NCBI GenBank assembly: GCA_963082875.1
Contig: OY720098.1
Span: 16,926,001-16,990,000, forward strand
Direction of reading: 5' to 3'
DNA length: 64,000 bases
From: Corella eumyota
Taxonomy: Eukaryota > Chordata > Ascidiacea > Phlebobranchia > Corellidae
A program made the translations under genes and the position numbers. The notes beneath the pieces are model-generated. The model saw only the letters and a program-made list of their open reading frames with translations, was not told the origin of the DNA and searched no databases. Positions 17,201-28,670 of this stretch are shown one piece after another; the stretch's first letter is position 1, and each line of letters begins with the position of its first letter.

Positions 17201-20200
17201 ATAAATAAATGATATGTTATTTTATAAAGTAGTTTTACAACTATACATCTAATAAGTTTATGTACAAAGTTGTAATGTAACATTATATCAACATATGTAT
17301 TAAAGTAACATATATTATCTTAACTAACTTTTACTTGTTAAGTTTTTTTTTTGAAATTGAAATATTACGTTTAACTTTTAAAAAAAAAAATTTTTAGACC
17401 TTCAAAATCTTCAGCAACATTACCTAACATGAGACATGAATCAATAGAAAAAAAGAAAACAGGTTTGTAAAAACGTTTATTTAATTGAATATGGTTATAG
17501 GCTAGTTTTTGTTTAATGTCAAACTAGCTTTTCTATATGTTACTAAAACTGAGGGTAGAATTGTGAAAAGGTTTCACTTTAATTATGAATCAAAATTTAA
17601 GCATTTTTTATTACTTTGCTCATTCTCTTTCATACCTTATGGCCCTTGCTAATTTTCTATTGTATTCTACTGTCCTCGCTTATTTTTTCTCGTATTTTAC
17701 AGTCCTCACAAATTCTCTGTTGTACTTTACAGTTTTTTGAGAACCATAAAGTACAAGGGGTCTAATAATTGTAAAATCAAAAAAAAAAATGTTATATAGG
17801 CTATATACTCTTGTAGGAAATTCAGTAAAGAAATATTAACAACTTTTATATATATAATAAGTAAAAACATTTAATTTTTAACAAATTATTATTTTTTTAG
17901 GATCATCTGTTAGAAGAAATTCCTCATCAACTTTAGGCAATCCAAGTTTAAATTCTTCTACATCGAGTCAATTTGACAATGTAAGTTTTCAAAATATTAA
18001 CAAATTAATTGTTTTTTTATGTAGTATTTGTTGTACTATATTACTCTTGTATTTATACACATATAGATTTACTTGTTTTGAAACAAACCAAAATTAATGA
18101 TATAGCTAAATTAATTAGGTTAATAAAAACTTTATTACAATTTTAAATTTCATTTTATTTGTAAGCTTAAATATTGTCGATAATTTAATAATACTAGTAT
18201 TGGTTAAATATTTAATTAATAAAGCTCTAGTATATCTATAGCATAGGCATGCATTTTGATAAACTATTTGTAATACAGTCTATTGGCATACCCATAATAT
18301 AAAAAAATTTGCAATAAAATTTGTTCCTAATTTAAAGTGAAATATATATCATCGTGTGTCCATGCAAAAGTTTGTTCACATGATATTTATTCACACGTAA
18401 CCCTTTCCTGTTTGTTGTTAATAGGTGAAAAAATAGGTTTAAATACATAGTATATAATTTATCATGAAATGACAGCACTTTTTTTGGTTTGTTGCACATA
18501 AATTAATTTAAGCATAATTAATTTTTTTTTAAAGCGCATTAAAAATTTCTAAAGATAAGTTTTTAATGTGTTTTTTTATGATATTTTGATTATAAAACTC
18601 CACATATTTTACAAAAAAAAATTACATTTGATCACTTTTATCAATGCATTTTGAACCTATATATATGTATTAAAAATATGTTTATTTTATAAGCTTAACA
18701 CATGTAACTGATTAAATGTTAATGCATTTTCAAGTGACATATATGTGTAATCAAGTATTAACTCATAACAAACTTGTCAGTAACAAACCATTCCATGTTT
18801 AATGAACATGTTTGCTAAATCAAACTGTCATGAATAATCAAAACTAACTCTAAACATTAAAAATTGTGTTTTTTTGTGTGGTTAAAATTAATGTCAAAAT
18901 TGAAAAAATGTCAAATTTTCAGATCTTGCTTAAGACAATTTATATTTAAATTTTTTTTCTCTAAAAGCTTCTCCAAAATGTAACCCCCTTTTTTTTCCCA
19001 AACTACTTTTATTTGACCCAGCTTATCACATAATTAAAACCCCAACTTTCCCCTCCCCACAAATATGCAAATATTGTGTTTTGGGGCTAAATATTGTCTT
19101 TTTTAAGTTGCAAAATGCAGTATTTGTATTTATGTGTAAACTGTAAAATTAAAACCCCCTATCTTTAAACCCCCTACCTACAAAAATGGGGTTCAATTTT
19201 AAAAATAAAAAATTTTTTTTAAATTGAACCCTATTTTAATTCACTCCCTATTACTTTTATTTAACCTGCCCCCTTCTTTAAATGCACAAAAAAAAAATAT
19301 TATGTTTTGCAACTTTAAAAAGACAATATTTTACTCCAACTTCATAATTGAAATCCCCTAATCTATAAAAAAAAACTAAATAGGCCAATTTAGAAATTTT
19401 ATTTTTAGAAAAACTTGCATTTTAAATACCCCTTTTCCTTAGTTTTTTACCCCCCCCCCAACCTAACCATAATTTTTTACCCCCCAACCTAACCCACAAA
19501 AATACATATATTGTGTTTTGCTACTTTAAAAAGACAATATTTAGCCCCAACTCTAAAATAACACCCCATACCCTTTACCCAGTAACAACCCCCTAAAAAT
19601 TAAGAATTTTATTTTTAGCGAAACTAGCTTGTTTGTTTTGCACGGCTGGTGTTCAATTTCCGTTCCATTTTTTTTCATCTTTTTTTATGTTTTATGTTTT
19701 TTGGGCGATCTTTCTAGGAGCGAACTTGGTCAGAAATGACAAAGAACACGGTCTTGCGGATAGACTCCTCCCCCGGTTTAGTACGTCTTGTTTTTGGGTG
19801 AAAATAATCAAAACTTTTTAGCCGCTCGATTTTTAAATTAATTCCTTTTTTTCGGCATGCAAAATTAGATTTTTCTACTTTTTTGTTGATTCTGCATTTT
19901 CCATTCTCAAATGCTTTTTGTCTGTAGTGTTTTATTTATAATTAGAGTAGATACAGTTTTAATTTAATTTCTAAACACCAATAGGATTTTTATGTTCAGT
20001 TGTTAGTTTTTTTCAATTTCTAACTAAGTTTTTTAAATTTTTTTAAAGAAGTATTAAATAGACTTTGTAGGCCTTTACTTTTGTAATTTATTATTCTGGT
20101 GTTGTCTTTGTAATGCCTTAGGCTTTTCTAAACTTTATTATAATAACAATTCAAACATAAATAGTATAAACTAAACTTTACTAAAACATTTTTATTTTTT

Positions 20201-23200
20201 AACTGATATAATTTTGGGGATTTTTAATATGCATGATTTTGTGACATTTTACCAACTAATCAAAAAACTTCATAAACTTTTAATTAATTTTACATCAATT
20301 TAATTTTCTGCGGCATTTTAGTAAAAAAATGTTACTAAAATTTAAAATTAAATTATTAGTATATATTTTAATTTCTGCTTGCTTTTTATGTTTAATTAAT
20401 AACAACAAAAAATAATCAAAATGCCCTAATTTAAATACCGTAGAAAATTAATAATGTTTGATTATTTAATTTTTGTTCTTGTTTTTTAGGAAATTTTGTC
20501 AACTGTGATTGTAAGAAATTTAGACACCGGACAGTCTATGCCATTAAGTGCAGCAGCAGAACAGGTAAATGTATTAACATATTGTATAATTACATAGTTA
20601 GTATGACAAATTTCTGGCCTGGTAAAAGTTAGTATAAATTAAAGTGTATTATTTATAGATGCCATGTCTTGTAAGCAATGGGAATCAAACCTTGGTCCTT
20701 ATAAAGCACAATGACATACATGTAAGCAGCGGAAATTGAACCCTGGACCTTATAAGTTACTATGACTTGTAAGCAGTTGGGATCAAACCCTTATATGTGA
20801 AGTGTATTAGCTATACATGTTATATGTTACTGGTGCTAAACAAAACTTACATAAAGTTTGGTAAAAAATTTACAATTAACAAAAAAATATAAAACTTTAA
20901 AAAAACCGTTGAAATACATATTTTTTTTTGACTACAAATAATTTAAACTATTGTTGTGGATGTAGTTTTATGGTATCGTTGGTTTAAAAAATAAACTTTG
21001 ATTTTCTATCTTTAGGTTGCTCAGTGTCTTAACCCTCTTGCTCTTCAAATAATAAGTCGCACCAAGGAATTCAACTGTGCCCCAAACATCAATCAAAATG
21101 AAGACCTCGCATCCACAACAACATCCATGTCCAACCGGAAATCCCACTTGTCGGAGGAGAGCTTTAAGTTACCCTCCGAGGAGGATTCTCTGTCCGTGGC
21201 GAGCGATGACATCACAATTGGTGAGCAATTTTTAAAAAAATTTTTAATTTAAATTTTTTTAATTTTTTGGTCTTGTTATTAAATATTGTGGTAGACTGGT
21301 AATACTTTAGTTTGTCAGTTTGTAAAAAAATAAATTCATTATCATTAACAACAGTTTATACAGCAATGAAAATTAATTAGGAAAAGCAAAGAAAATTTGC
21401 AAAAAATTTAGCATTAATCGCCTGGGTTTTAGTTGAATTGGATTGCAGAAAAAGGCAAATATACATGCACAGCCTTGCAATTGTTTTGACGGACCATTAG
21501 TACTTTACGGTTTCGGTAAAATTTAGAAACGCAATATACAACAAAGAATTAGCTAGAATCTTAAAATACTAGAGAGAATTTATTAGAACCTTAAAATAAG
21601 AAAGAGAATTAGCTAGTACCACAAAGTCCAAAAGAGAAGTGGGCAGTACCATAAAAGGCAAGAAAGAATTAGATAGGACTGTAAAGTCCAAATGTTTTTC
21701 TGAGAATCAAAAAGTACAAGTAATCAAGTTTGTTTAACAGAAAAGCGCTACAATAAGCTATTTTTTATAAATTTAACTTTTTCATCTTAAGGTATGGGAG
21801 CAGATTCTTCAGTTGGCAAACAGTTCCATGATGGAAGCCGCAAGCTTAGGATCAAGAGCAAACGATTCAAAAAAATCATTGGCAAGGGGGCACGAAAGGT
21901 CAAAGAGGTCACAAGCACCCAGGTGGAACGTGCAGTTCAAAAGGTCAAGCATGTGAAGGTCGAGGGGTCGAATACCGAGTCGCTGAACGTGTCAAGCGAT
22001 GAAGAGATGTCGGATTCGTTGCAGAATACCTCGGTGAAAATTAAGGCTGCATCAAGTCACAAGGGTCCTCATCAGTTTACTAATCTAAAACTTGTGCAAG
22101 ATATTGCTGTTCATGTGGTAGGTCACTTGTTTAAATATTGTTTAAATATAAAATCTTTTTAAATATGAAAATGGTAATTAATTTTTTTCTAAATTTGTTA
22201 GTATGGCTATTGTAAAGTGTATGGCCAACAATAAACTTATTTAAATTTTTTTCCTCGGCTTGCTTAAATGTAGTAAATTTGTATCATTTTATTCTGTAAT
22301 CTTTATTTTTAATACCAAAAAAGCGCCTGCTTCACATGCTACGTTTTTTACCACTTGGGCCAGTTATCTTTTAAATGCTGGTCTTAACACTTTGCAAAAA
22401 TATTTTGATTTTCTAATTTCTTGCTCACCTCAAACAGCATTTTTTTTTTATATTGACCGCCTTTTTTTTATGTAAGTTTGTTTATTATAGCATGTGGTTT
22501 TAACAATTTTTTTTATTTATTAGGGGGCAGTATGGAGTATGAAGTTTAGTCATTGTGGAAGATTGTTAGCAACCGCAGGACAGAATAATATTATTTGGGT
22601 CTGGGTCCTGAAAGATTATTTTGCTTTCTTCAACGACATGAGAACCAAGTATGATAACAAAGGTAAGATTAATTCAAGAAAAAATAAAAAATAATTCTCT
22701 GTTAGAATGTTACACTATTAGAAACTATTTTAATAAATAACATCTGTTGTGGCCTACATCTTTTGCTCCTATAGACCGATACTCTCTAAAACAAATTGTT
22801 TTCTAAGACATTTATTCTTTTGGCCCTTTGAATAACAACAAATATTTTCACACCCACAATTTTTCCAATTTAAGGGGGTTCAAAAAAGGGTTGCAATTTG
22901 GCTGGTGTTTTTGGGGGGGGGGTGTTTTATGTTTTGTTTCTTAATTGCTGGGGATGATCTTAAGGAGTGGAGGGGGGTTATTGTAGGGGGTTGTTGTTTG
23001 AAAACATTTAGGGTTAGAGAAATAATTGTTTTATATAGAATGTGGAATTAATTTATTTTTATTTATTTTTTTTTAGAGAGAGGAGCTGTTTTTGCTACTC
23101 CTCCTCGCAGTGCGATGGAGCCTCTTTCCAGCATCTCTCAGGAAGATGTAAAGAGCCAGGGAGATCTGGAAGGCGAAGATGAGGATTCTCCATTTCGATC

Positions 23201-26200
23201 CCTTCCATTTTCCTCCTATGTCGGACACACGGCTGATGTGCTTGACCTTGCTTGGTCAAAGGTATGAAAAAAATTTTGAATAAAAATTTTTTTAAATATT
23301 TTTTCTTTATTTTTATTTATTTTGTTTATTTTTAGAATTATTTCACGTTATCATCTTCTATGGATAAAACAGTGAGATTATGGCACGTCTCGCAAAAAGA
23401 ATGTCTTTGTTGTTTTCAACATATCGACTTCGTTACCGCTATTTCTTTCCATCCCAGAGTAAGTTTATTTTTTTAACTTTAAATGTTGCAGGACTGACTT
23501 CACACAAAAAACATAGAGTAACATCTGTTACCGTGACTTAGTCGCAAGATGATGACAACTTAGAATTATTTTAATAAAAATTGCTTGATAATTGATTTGT
23601 TAATTGGTTTTTGACTTAGATGTATATAATGTTTAAAGCACCTTATTAAGGATTCTACAGATTAAAAGTGGTGGGAATCAAACCCAACCCCTTAAGTAGT
23701 GTTCTAGCCACAACACTATAGTTCCAACCACTACACCATGCTGCTGGTGTTTTTAATGTTTTTACAATTACAACATGTGGCTGGTCTTTTTAGCACAAAC
23801 ATAATAACCAACAATGTTATATTAAATAACATAATATTTTCCTTATTAGGATGATAGATATTTCTTAAGTGGATCTCTTGATAGTAAGTTGAGATTGTGG
23901 AATATTCCAGAAAAGAAAGTTGCTTTATGGAATGAAGTGAGTCCTGATTCATCTGGAAGTAATGTAGGTTCAGTTTTCACTTTTAAGTTTTTTTTGTGAT
24001 GTTAATATTTTGAAAATACTATGAAACCAATCTTTAAACTTTTTTTGCAATTATTTTTTAAAATTTTTTTACCTTTTTTTTATTTTGCTAAAGCTTAATT
24101 AAAGTCCATTTTTTATTTGTTTATTAGCCATTAACAACTTTCTACAAAAAGCTACAACATGCTAGCTGTAGGAATTAAACCTGGGACCTTAGAGTTTCAT
24201 TTAAACTTGAATTTTCTTGAGTTTATTTTACTTTCTAAGTAATCTACAACTGTTTAAAATGTTTTATATTTGTGTTTGTAGTCTTCATCCAATGGAGGAG
24301 CACTTATAACCACGGTGAACTTTTGTGAAAATGGAAAGTTTGCGGTTTGTGGAACTTATGATGGAAGGTGTTTGTTTTATGATACAGAGGTCAGAAATAT
24401 TTGTTTGAAATATTGTTAAAGATATTTTGTAATTTTATTTTTGCAGGGTTTGTTTTCTTATCCCTTTAAAGGATTGTAGTTTTTTAACCTCATTTTTTGC
24501 ATGATTGTTTTTTGGGTTGGTTGTCATTTTTTTTAGGAGGGTTTGTTATTTTCTTACCCTTTTTGGGGCTTTAGTCATTTTCTTACCCTTTTTCGGGGGT
24601 TGAGTCATTTTTTTTGCTTTTTTTTGTAGGTTATTATTTTTTTTACTCATTTTTTTGGCATTGTCATTTTATTTACCCATTTTTGGGTTTGTTAATTTTC
24701 TTACAATTTTTATGGGGGCTATTATTTTTCTTATCTCCTTTTAGTGAGTTTACCAAGGTAATATTATATTCTAATGTTTTATTCATTTTGAATATTTTTT
24801 ATTATTTAGCATTTAAAATACCACACACAAATTCATGTAAGATCAAGCAGAGGTCGAAACACAAAAGGTCACAAAATAACCGGGATTGAACCTTTACAAG
24901 GAGAACATAAAATATTAGTCAGTTATTCTTAAAATTTATTTACTATTATAAGATTAAATTATTATAAAATTTTATTTTTTTTTTTTAATTTGAAATTGAT
25001 TTAAAATATTTTGCAAATTTTTAAATCTTGAAAAATATAAATGACAAAATTTGCTTTGTTATTTTTTTTTGTTTTTTTAACTTTTTAAAAGTTATTTTTT
25101 AAAAACATGATATTTTTATTTTTTAGGTAACATCCAATGACTCTAGAGTAAGGTTATACGATCTTCGAGATTTATCCTTAACTTGTAAATACAAGGGTTT
25201 AACTAACACTAGTAGCCAAATAAAGGCCAGTTTTAGGTAAGTAAAACTACAAGTATATTTTTAACATCATTATTATTTTTTGCGCTTGTGTTTTTGTTAT
25301 TATTCTAAACAATTAGTAATATTATTTTTACCCCTGTCAATACAGGTTAAACCACCCCTGTCAACACAGGTTTGTTGTTTTAGTTACACAGTCTGTTCAT
25401 TAGTTTTTTAATTAAAGCTTGTCGTAAGAAAATACTGTAAAAAAACTTTAAAAACTTAATAACATGCAGGCAGTTGGAAACGAACTTAGGTCTTCTGGTT
25501 TTGATAAAAAAAATTTTTAGGAATTTTAAACAAACGCTGCTGGTTTTTTCGCTAAATATTTAAAATCTCTTAAAAAATTCTTTAAATTTTTTTAAAATTG
25601 ATTTTTTTAGTCACGACAACAAATATATTATTTGTGGATCTGAGGATAAATCAGTTTATATTTGGAGGACAAATTTGCCACAAGATGTCGCTAAAATATC
25701 GTCTTTTAGGCGCGACCTTAACGATAGCTGGGAGAGTGTAAGAGGTAAGAAAAAGGGTTTTTACTATCGACATTTTTTAGTATGGTTCTGTGTTTGAATC
25801 CCACTGCTTCCATGTCTAAGCCCAAAAGTTAAATTTATAATTGGTTTTGGGATCAGCAGAAATTTAAACCAGGTAATTTGAACTAAGGGCACTACAAAAT
25901 GGAAGCTATGGGAATTAAGGGGTGTGGTGTAGTGGTATGAACACTTGCTACACCACCATGAGGTCGTGGGTTCAATCCCCACTGCTCTCATGCCAGCACT
26001 TAATCAGCAGCATAATTACCAGGCAATTATAATCTATATAATATCCCAAACTGTTAAAGGCAGCTCGAGACTGGACCAGAGTAACGGATGTTACTCAAGG
26101 ATAAAGATATATACAAAAAAAATCAACATCGAGACTAAAAATACTCTAAACCAATGCCTGTATTTTTTTTAATGTCATTTAAATACCTAATTTATAGCAT

Positions 26201-26423
26201 TTAAAAAAAATGATTGGTAATTTTGCCTAACAATTTCATTTATTTTTGTTTAGCTCATGATGCAGTAGTCACTTGTTCAATATTCGCCCCCTTTCCTCAT
26301 TTAATCGTTAAAACATCTAACAGCAAGTCTTCGTTGGTGTCCAAAAAATCCACAAATGCCGAAAGTTGTGTTGTTATATCGGCTGACTTTAACGGCGTTA
26401 TTAAGATCTTTATTAACTCCTAG
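14288..26423 (+). CDS. WDR44: WDR44 (rabphilin-11-like Rab11-binding WD40 protein)
   Basis: Twenty exons, about 958 residues (human about 913): 14288-14352, 14771-14831, 15067-15258, 15692-16046, 16285-16417, 16858-16986, 17398-17462, 17901-17980, 20490-20564, 21016-21220, 21792-22117, 22524-22662, 23077-23261, 23336-23458, 23850-23963, 24282-24389, 24810-24917, 25127-25236, 25611-25744, 26254-26423. The protein binds GTP-Rab11 on recycling endosomes and tubules and contacts the ER through VAP. The N-terminal DDFYDAHQD matches the vertebrate FFAT-like EFYDAPED. Exon 5 encodes the proline-rich segment (KKVPPPRPKAPPKRPPQP), which in mammals binds GRAF proteins. Exons 12-20, from about residue 563, encode the WD40 propeller, with SFSHCG-type, SSSMDKTVRLWH, GTYDGRC and SGSEDK-like blades and the C-terminal SADFNGVIKIF. 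Donors of exons 2, 16 and 17 are weak (GTTCGT, GTCAGA, GTCAGT). Introns carry several SINEs and minisatellites. Confidence 0.95.
16537..16752 (-). repeat. tRNA-derived SINE in WDR44 intron 5
   Basis: The minus strand shows the tRNA-like head, GGGTTTGATTCCCAC at the B box, GGCGCCCTTAAG-type body and a tail near CCACATT. Diverged but close to full length. Confidence 0.75.
17617..17757. repeat. Minisatellite-like array in WDR44 intron 7
   Basis: About four diverged units of 30-37 bp containing variants of TATTCTACTGTCCTCGCTTA, ending at GAGAACCATAAAGTAC. Related, in opposite orientation, to the array at 21490-21725 of the same gene. Confidence 0.6.
18961..19610. repeat. C-rich degenerate repeat block in WDR44 intron 8
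   Basis: The segment around ATATTGTGTTTTGC followed by AAAAAGACAATATTTAGCCC occurs at about 19290 and 19510, and as an inverted copy at about 19070-19125, separated by runs of C and AACCCC. Low complexity; no coding sense. Confidence 0.5.
20663..20799. repeat. Three tandem units of about 51 bp in WDR44 intron 9
   Basis: Each unit has TGTAAGCAGTGGGAATCAAA, then CCTTGGACCTTATAA with variation. This looks like an amplified piece of the reverse-strand B-box part of the SINE family. A single similar unit lies near 44295-44345. Confidence 0.6.
21490..21725. repeat. Minisatellite-like element in WDR44 intron 10
   Basis: Four to five units around AGAGAATTAGCTAGTACC, bounded by AGTACTTTACGGTTTC on the left and GAGAATCAAAAAGTACAAG on the right, which are roughly inverted copies of each other. 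Same family as 17617-17757. Confidence 0.55.
23490..23745 (-). repeat. tRNA-derived SINE in WDR44 intron 14
   Basis: Diverged full-length copy. The minus strand starts at CAGCATGGTGTAGTGGTTGG and shows the B box GGGTTTGATTCCCACC. Confidence 0.75.
24440..24760. repeat. Degenerate tandem repeat in WDR44 intron 16
   Basis: Repeats of about 40 bp of the form CATTTTCTTACCCTTTTTGG with G-rich joints. Simple minisatellite; no gene. Confidence 0.5.
25921..26120 (+). repeat. tRNA-derived SINE with internal deletion, in WDR44 intron 19
   Basis: Starts GGTGTGGTGTAGTGGTATGA, B box GGGTTCAATCCCCAC, ends GATAAAGATATATAC. The middle part between the head and the CAGCACTTAATCAGCAG body is missing. A reverse fragment lies just upstream at about 25860-25918. 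Confidence 0.8.
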
Positions 26424-27347
26424 CAAGAGATTAGGGCTCAGCAATATGCACTTGATTTCAATTAGTTTTCGAATAAAAAAGTGGAAAATTATTTTTTGAT
26501 TTGAGGGTGAAAATGTGTTTTTATTGCAATCTATTTATTTTGTCCAAAAAATGATTTTTTTTGTATTTCTACACAATTTATTTTGTGTATTTTTTTAAAT
26601 ATTCTTTTATTTTCCTAATACCAAAATTCTAAACAACGCAGAATTAAATAATATTAAGCAAATTGTTTATTGATATAATTATCGTATTATCTTATAGTTT
26701 TCATTAAGAATTAAATTAGAAATATTAATTTTTAGAAATATAAAACACGATTTGGCATTTTATTTATTCTACTAAAATAATGCTATTAAACGTTATGTTA
26801 TATCATTTACTATTGCAATAAAATCGTTGATTATAAATAGAGTATTTTTACTTGGAATATTAAATATGGAAAAGCGGTAAATGTAAATAAGTTAGACGAT
26901 TTAGAAGGCCATCGTTTCCTTTTTAAAAGGGCAATACGTAATAGCATTTAAATTAATGTTACGATAATAAATACAAATGGCGTGCTGCTAAATGTACAAT
27001 CACGTTAAATACAAGGGTAGATTTAATTTAACCCCTTCACAACCCCTTTTAACAGCTGTACAAAAGTATTGACCCAAGCATCAAATAAAAACAATTATTT
27101 AAGTCGCAAATCGAGCACAATTTTTGTTTATAAATAACTGAGGCGTTTCTATTAGTCAGTTTATGTGATTTTTAAACATTTCAGAATAACTAGCTAATTT
27201 TTGCCTACTCTTTTGTTTTTTTTTGAAAGTTTTTGGTTTATGTTTTTTTTAGACTGTTGCGACGTCCGTTTTTTGATTTTGTTGGATCAATTTGTTCTTA
27301 TTTTCACTTCTATTTTTGTGGTTTTCTTGTTGCTTTTCTTGTCTTTT
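26424..27347. other. Convergent intergenic region, WDR44 3' end and receptor gene 3' end
   Basis: AT-rich, no convincing ORF. Several AATAAA hexamers follow WDR44. T-rich sequence precedes the receptor stop. Nothing else recognised. Confidence 0.5.
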
Positions 27348-27352
27348 TTATT
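27347..27352 (-). promoter_or_regulatory. Poly(A)-signal hexamer overlapping the receptor stop codon
   Basis: On the minus strand the end of the gene reads GAA TAA AAA, so the stop codon lies inside AATAAA. If this hexamer is used, the mRNA has almost no 3' UTR. Confidence 0.35.
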
Positions 27353-28670
27353 CGCTGGTTTTACTCCTTGTTTTTTTAGGTACCGAAATATCTTCGTTAA
27401 CAGACGCAACACTGCCGGTATGCCTGCTTACAACAGTCACCATGTTTTCCACACTTCTTCGGCTCATAATAGGCGAACACATCATTGTCCTAAACTTTTC
27501 AAACGAAAATATTACACACAAAAGATTGGCCATTAGGCTCATGTCAAAAATTAACAGTGACAGCATTCTGGGGTGGTCAACCGGCAAGAAAAGTCGCGAT
27601 ATTATGACTGATAAAAAGTCAGTTAGAATACAAATTGCTGCGAATATTACTGATCTAATAAGGATGCGTCGTACCCTGTCGGCAGACGACGGTCGTTTCT
27701 TTGCCGAACTTGATGTAGATGAAACTTGCCTGCTGACTGGTGTTTTTCCAAACGAAGTCATGCACTTTAAGGGTCTCTTTTCGTTTCTTGCCTTTGAGGC
27801 TACGGCTGGAAAAGGAGTAAGCCCGCTTTTTACAGGACTTTGTGGTGGGGTTCTGTAAGTTTGAATATTATCGCCTCTACCCCACTCAATCGACACAGAC
27901 TGTGGCCTAAGCGACATTTTTCGAACGCGATTTATTATACGATTTGACCATTTTTTGTTTGGTTGACTTGGTTTATTCTGTATCCGAAGTGGGTAAATGA
28001 ACAAACCAAGAAGCACTAGCTGACTCATTATAGTTACTAATAACCCGAATATTGGCGCCAGTTCAAAATCATCCGAAGGTGGAAAAACACAACCGTTATA
28101 ACAGGACACAGTAGAATCGGGGTATGCATATATAGTCGCACCAGATAATCCGCTTACCACAATTAAGCCTAAACTACCCCAGCTGAAAGTCAATAGCGTT
28201 TTACTGCATAAGGTAGACATCGAAGGGTGTCTGTAAAGCGCTTTTTGTCTAAGCCATAACAAAACATATATAGGCGTCACAGCGATAAGGTAAGTGAACA
28301 CTTCAATGTCGTACAAAATCTCGCAGATTCTGTCATAGCCTGTATACATATCAGGTAAAATCACAAACAAAATGCCCACGATAAAACGTAGAGGAACTGT
28401 TATTGATGAGAGGATAGCAAAACCGTATATAAGTCCACCGGTTACGTCAGAGTTAGATCTTGATTTAAAACGGTTGGTTCTAAATCCATAATGAATTAAT
28501 GAGATAATCAACCAAAGGCAGCAAGCCACCAACACACTTTCAGCACTTATTACAAGTATATACTGAAAGTCGTACTCTGACTGTTTAGTAATTGTAAGGA
28601 TCTTGCATATAGAACCAAGGGAATCATTTGTTATTTCCGAAACATTTTTAAACTTTACACTAGTATTCAT
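27348..28670 (-). CDS. Intronless orphan seven-transmembrane receptor-like protein
   Basis: Single open frame of 440 residues. It has seven hydrophobic segments at about 37-60, 79-104, 118-140, 156-182, 203-228, 337-359 and 366-390. N-glycosylation sequons occur at N2, N9 and N15, giving an extracellular N terminus. C116 at the start of helix 3 and C190 or C194 in the second outer loop could form the usual GPCR disulfide. The third inner loop is long (about 229-335), basic and Ser/Pro-rich. The position after helix 3 reads LLWLRQ and not DRY, and helices 6 and 7 lack CWxP and NPxxY, so it is not a standard rhodopsin-class receptor. I do not recognise a ligand or named family; similar intronless receptors are plausible as invertebrate-chordate expansions. 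The long plus-strand ORF opposite it (27292-27858) is a shadow. Confidence 0.8.
   Translation of the reverse strand: MNTSVKFKNVSEITNDSLGSICKILTITKQSEYDFQYILVISAESVLVACCLWLIISLIHYGFRTNRFKSRSNSDVTGGLIYGFAILSSITVPLRFIVGILFVILPDMYTGYDRICEILYDIEVFTYLIAVTPIYVLLWLRQKALYRHPSMSTLCSKTLLTFSWGSLGLIVVSGLSGATIYAYPDSTVSCYNGCVFPPSDDFELAPIFGLLVTIMSQLVLLGLFIYPLRIQNKPSQPNKKWSNRIINRVRKMSLRPQSVSIEWGRGDNIQTYRTPPQSPVKSGLTPFPAVASKARNEKRPLKCMTSFGKTPVSRQVSSTSSSAKKRPSSADRVRRILIRSVIFAAICILTDFLSVIISRLFLPVDHPRMLSLLIFDMSLMANLLCVIFSFEKFRTMMCSPIMSRRSVENMVTVVSRHTGSVASVNEDISVPKKTRSKTSE

Noticed and set aside
24614-24889. 91-codon plus-strand ORF
   Set aside because: Mostly the T-rich minisatellite of WDR44 intron 16 read through into exon 17 in a different frame.
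27292-27858. 188-codon plus-strand ORF
   Set aside because: It lies opposite the receptor-like gene; its composition is an antisense shadow and the minus-strand frame is far longer with seven membrane helices.
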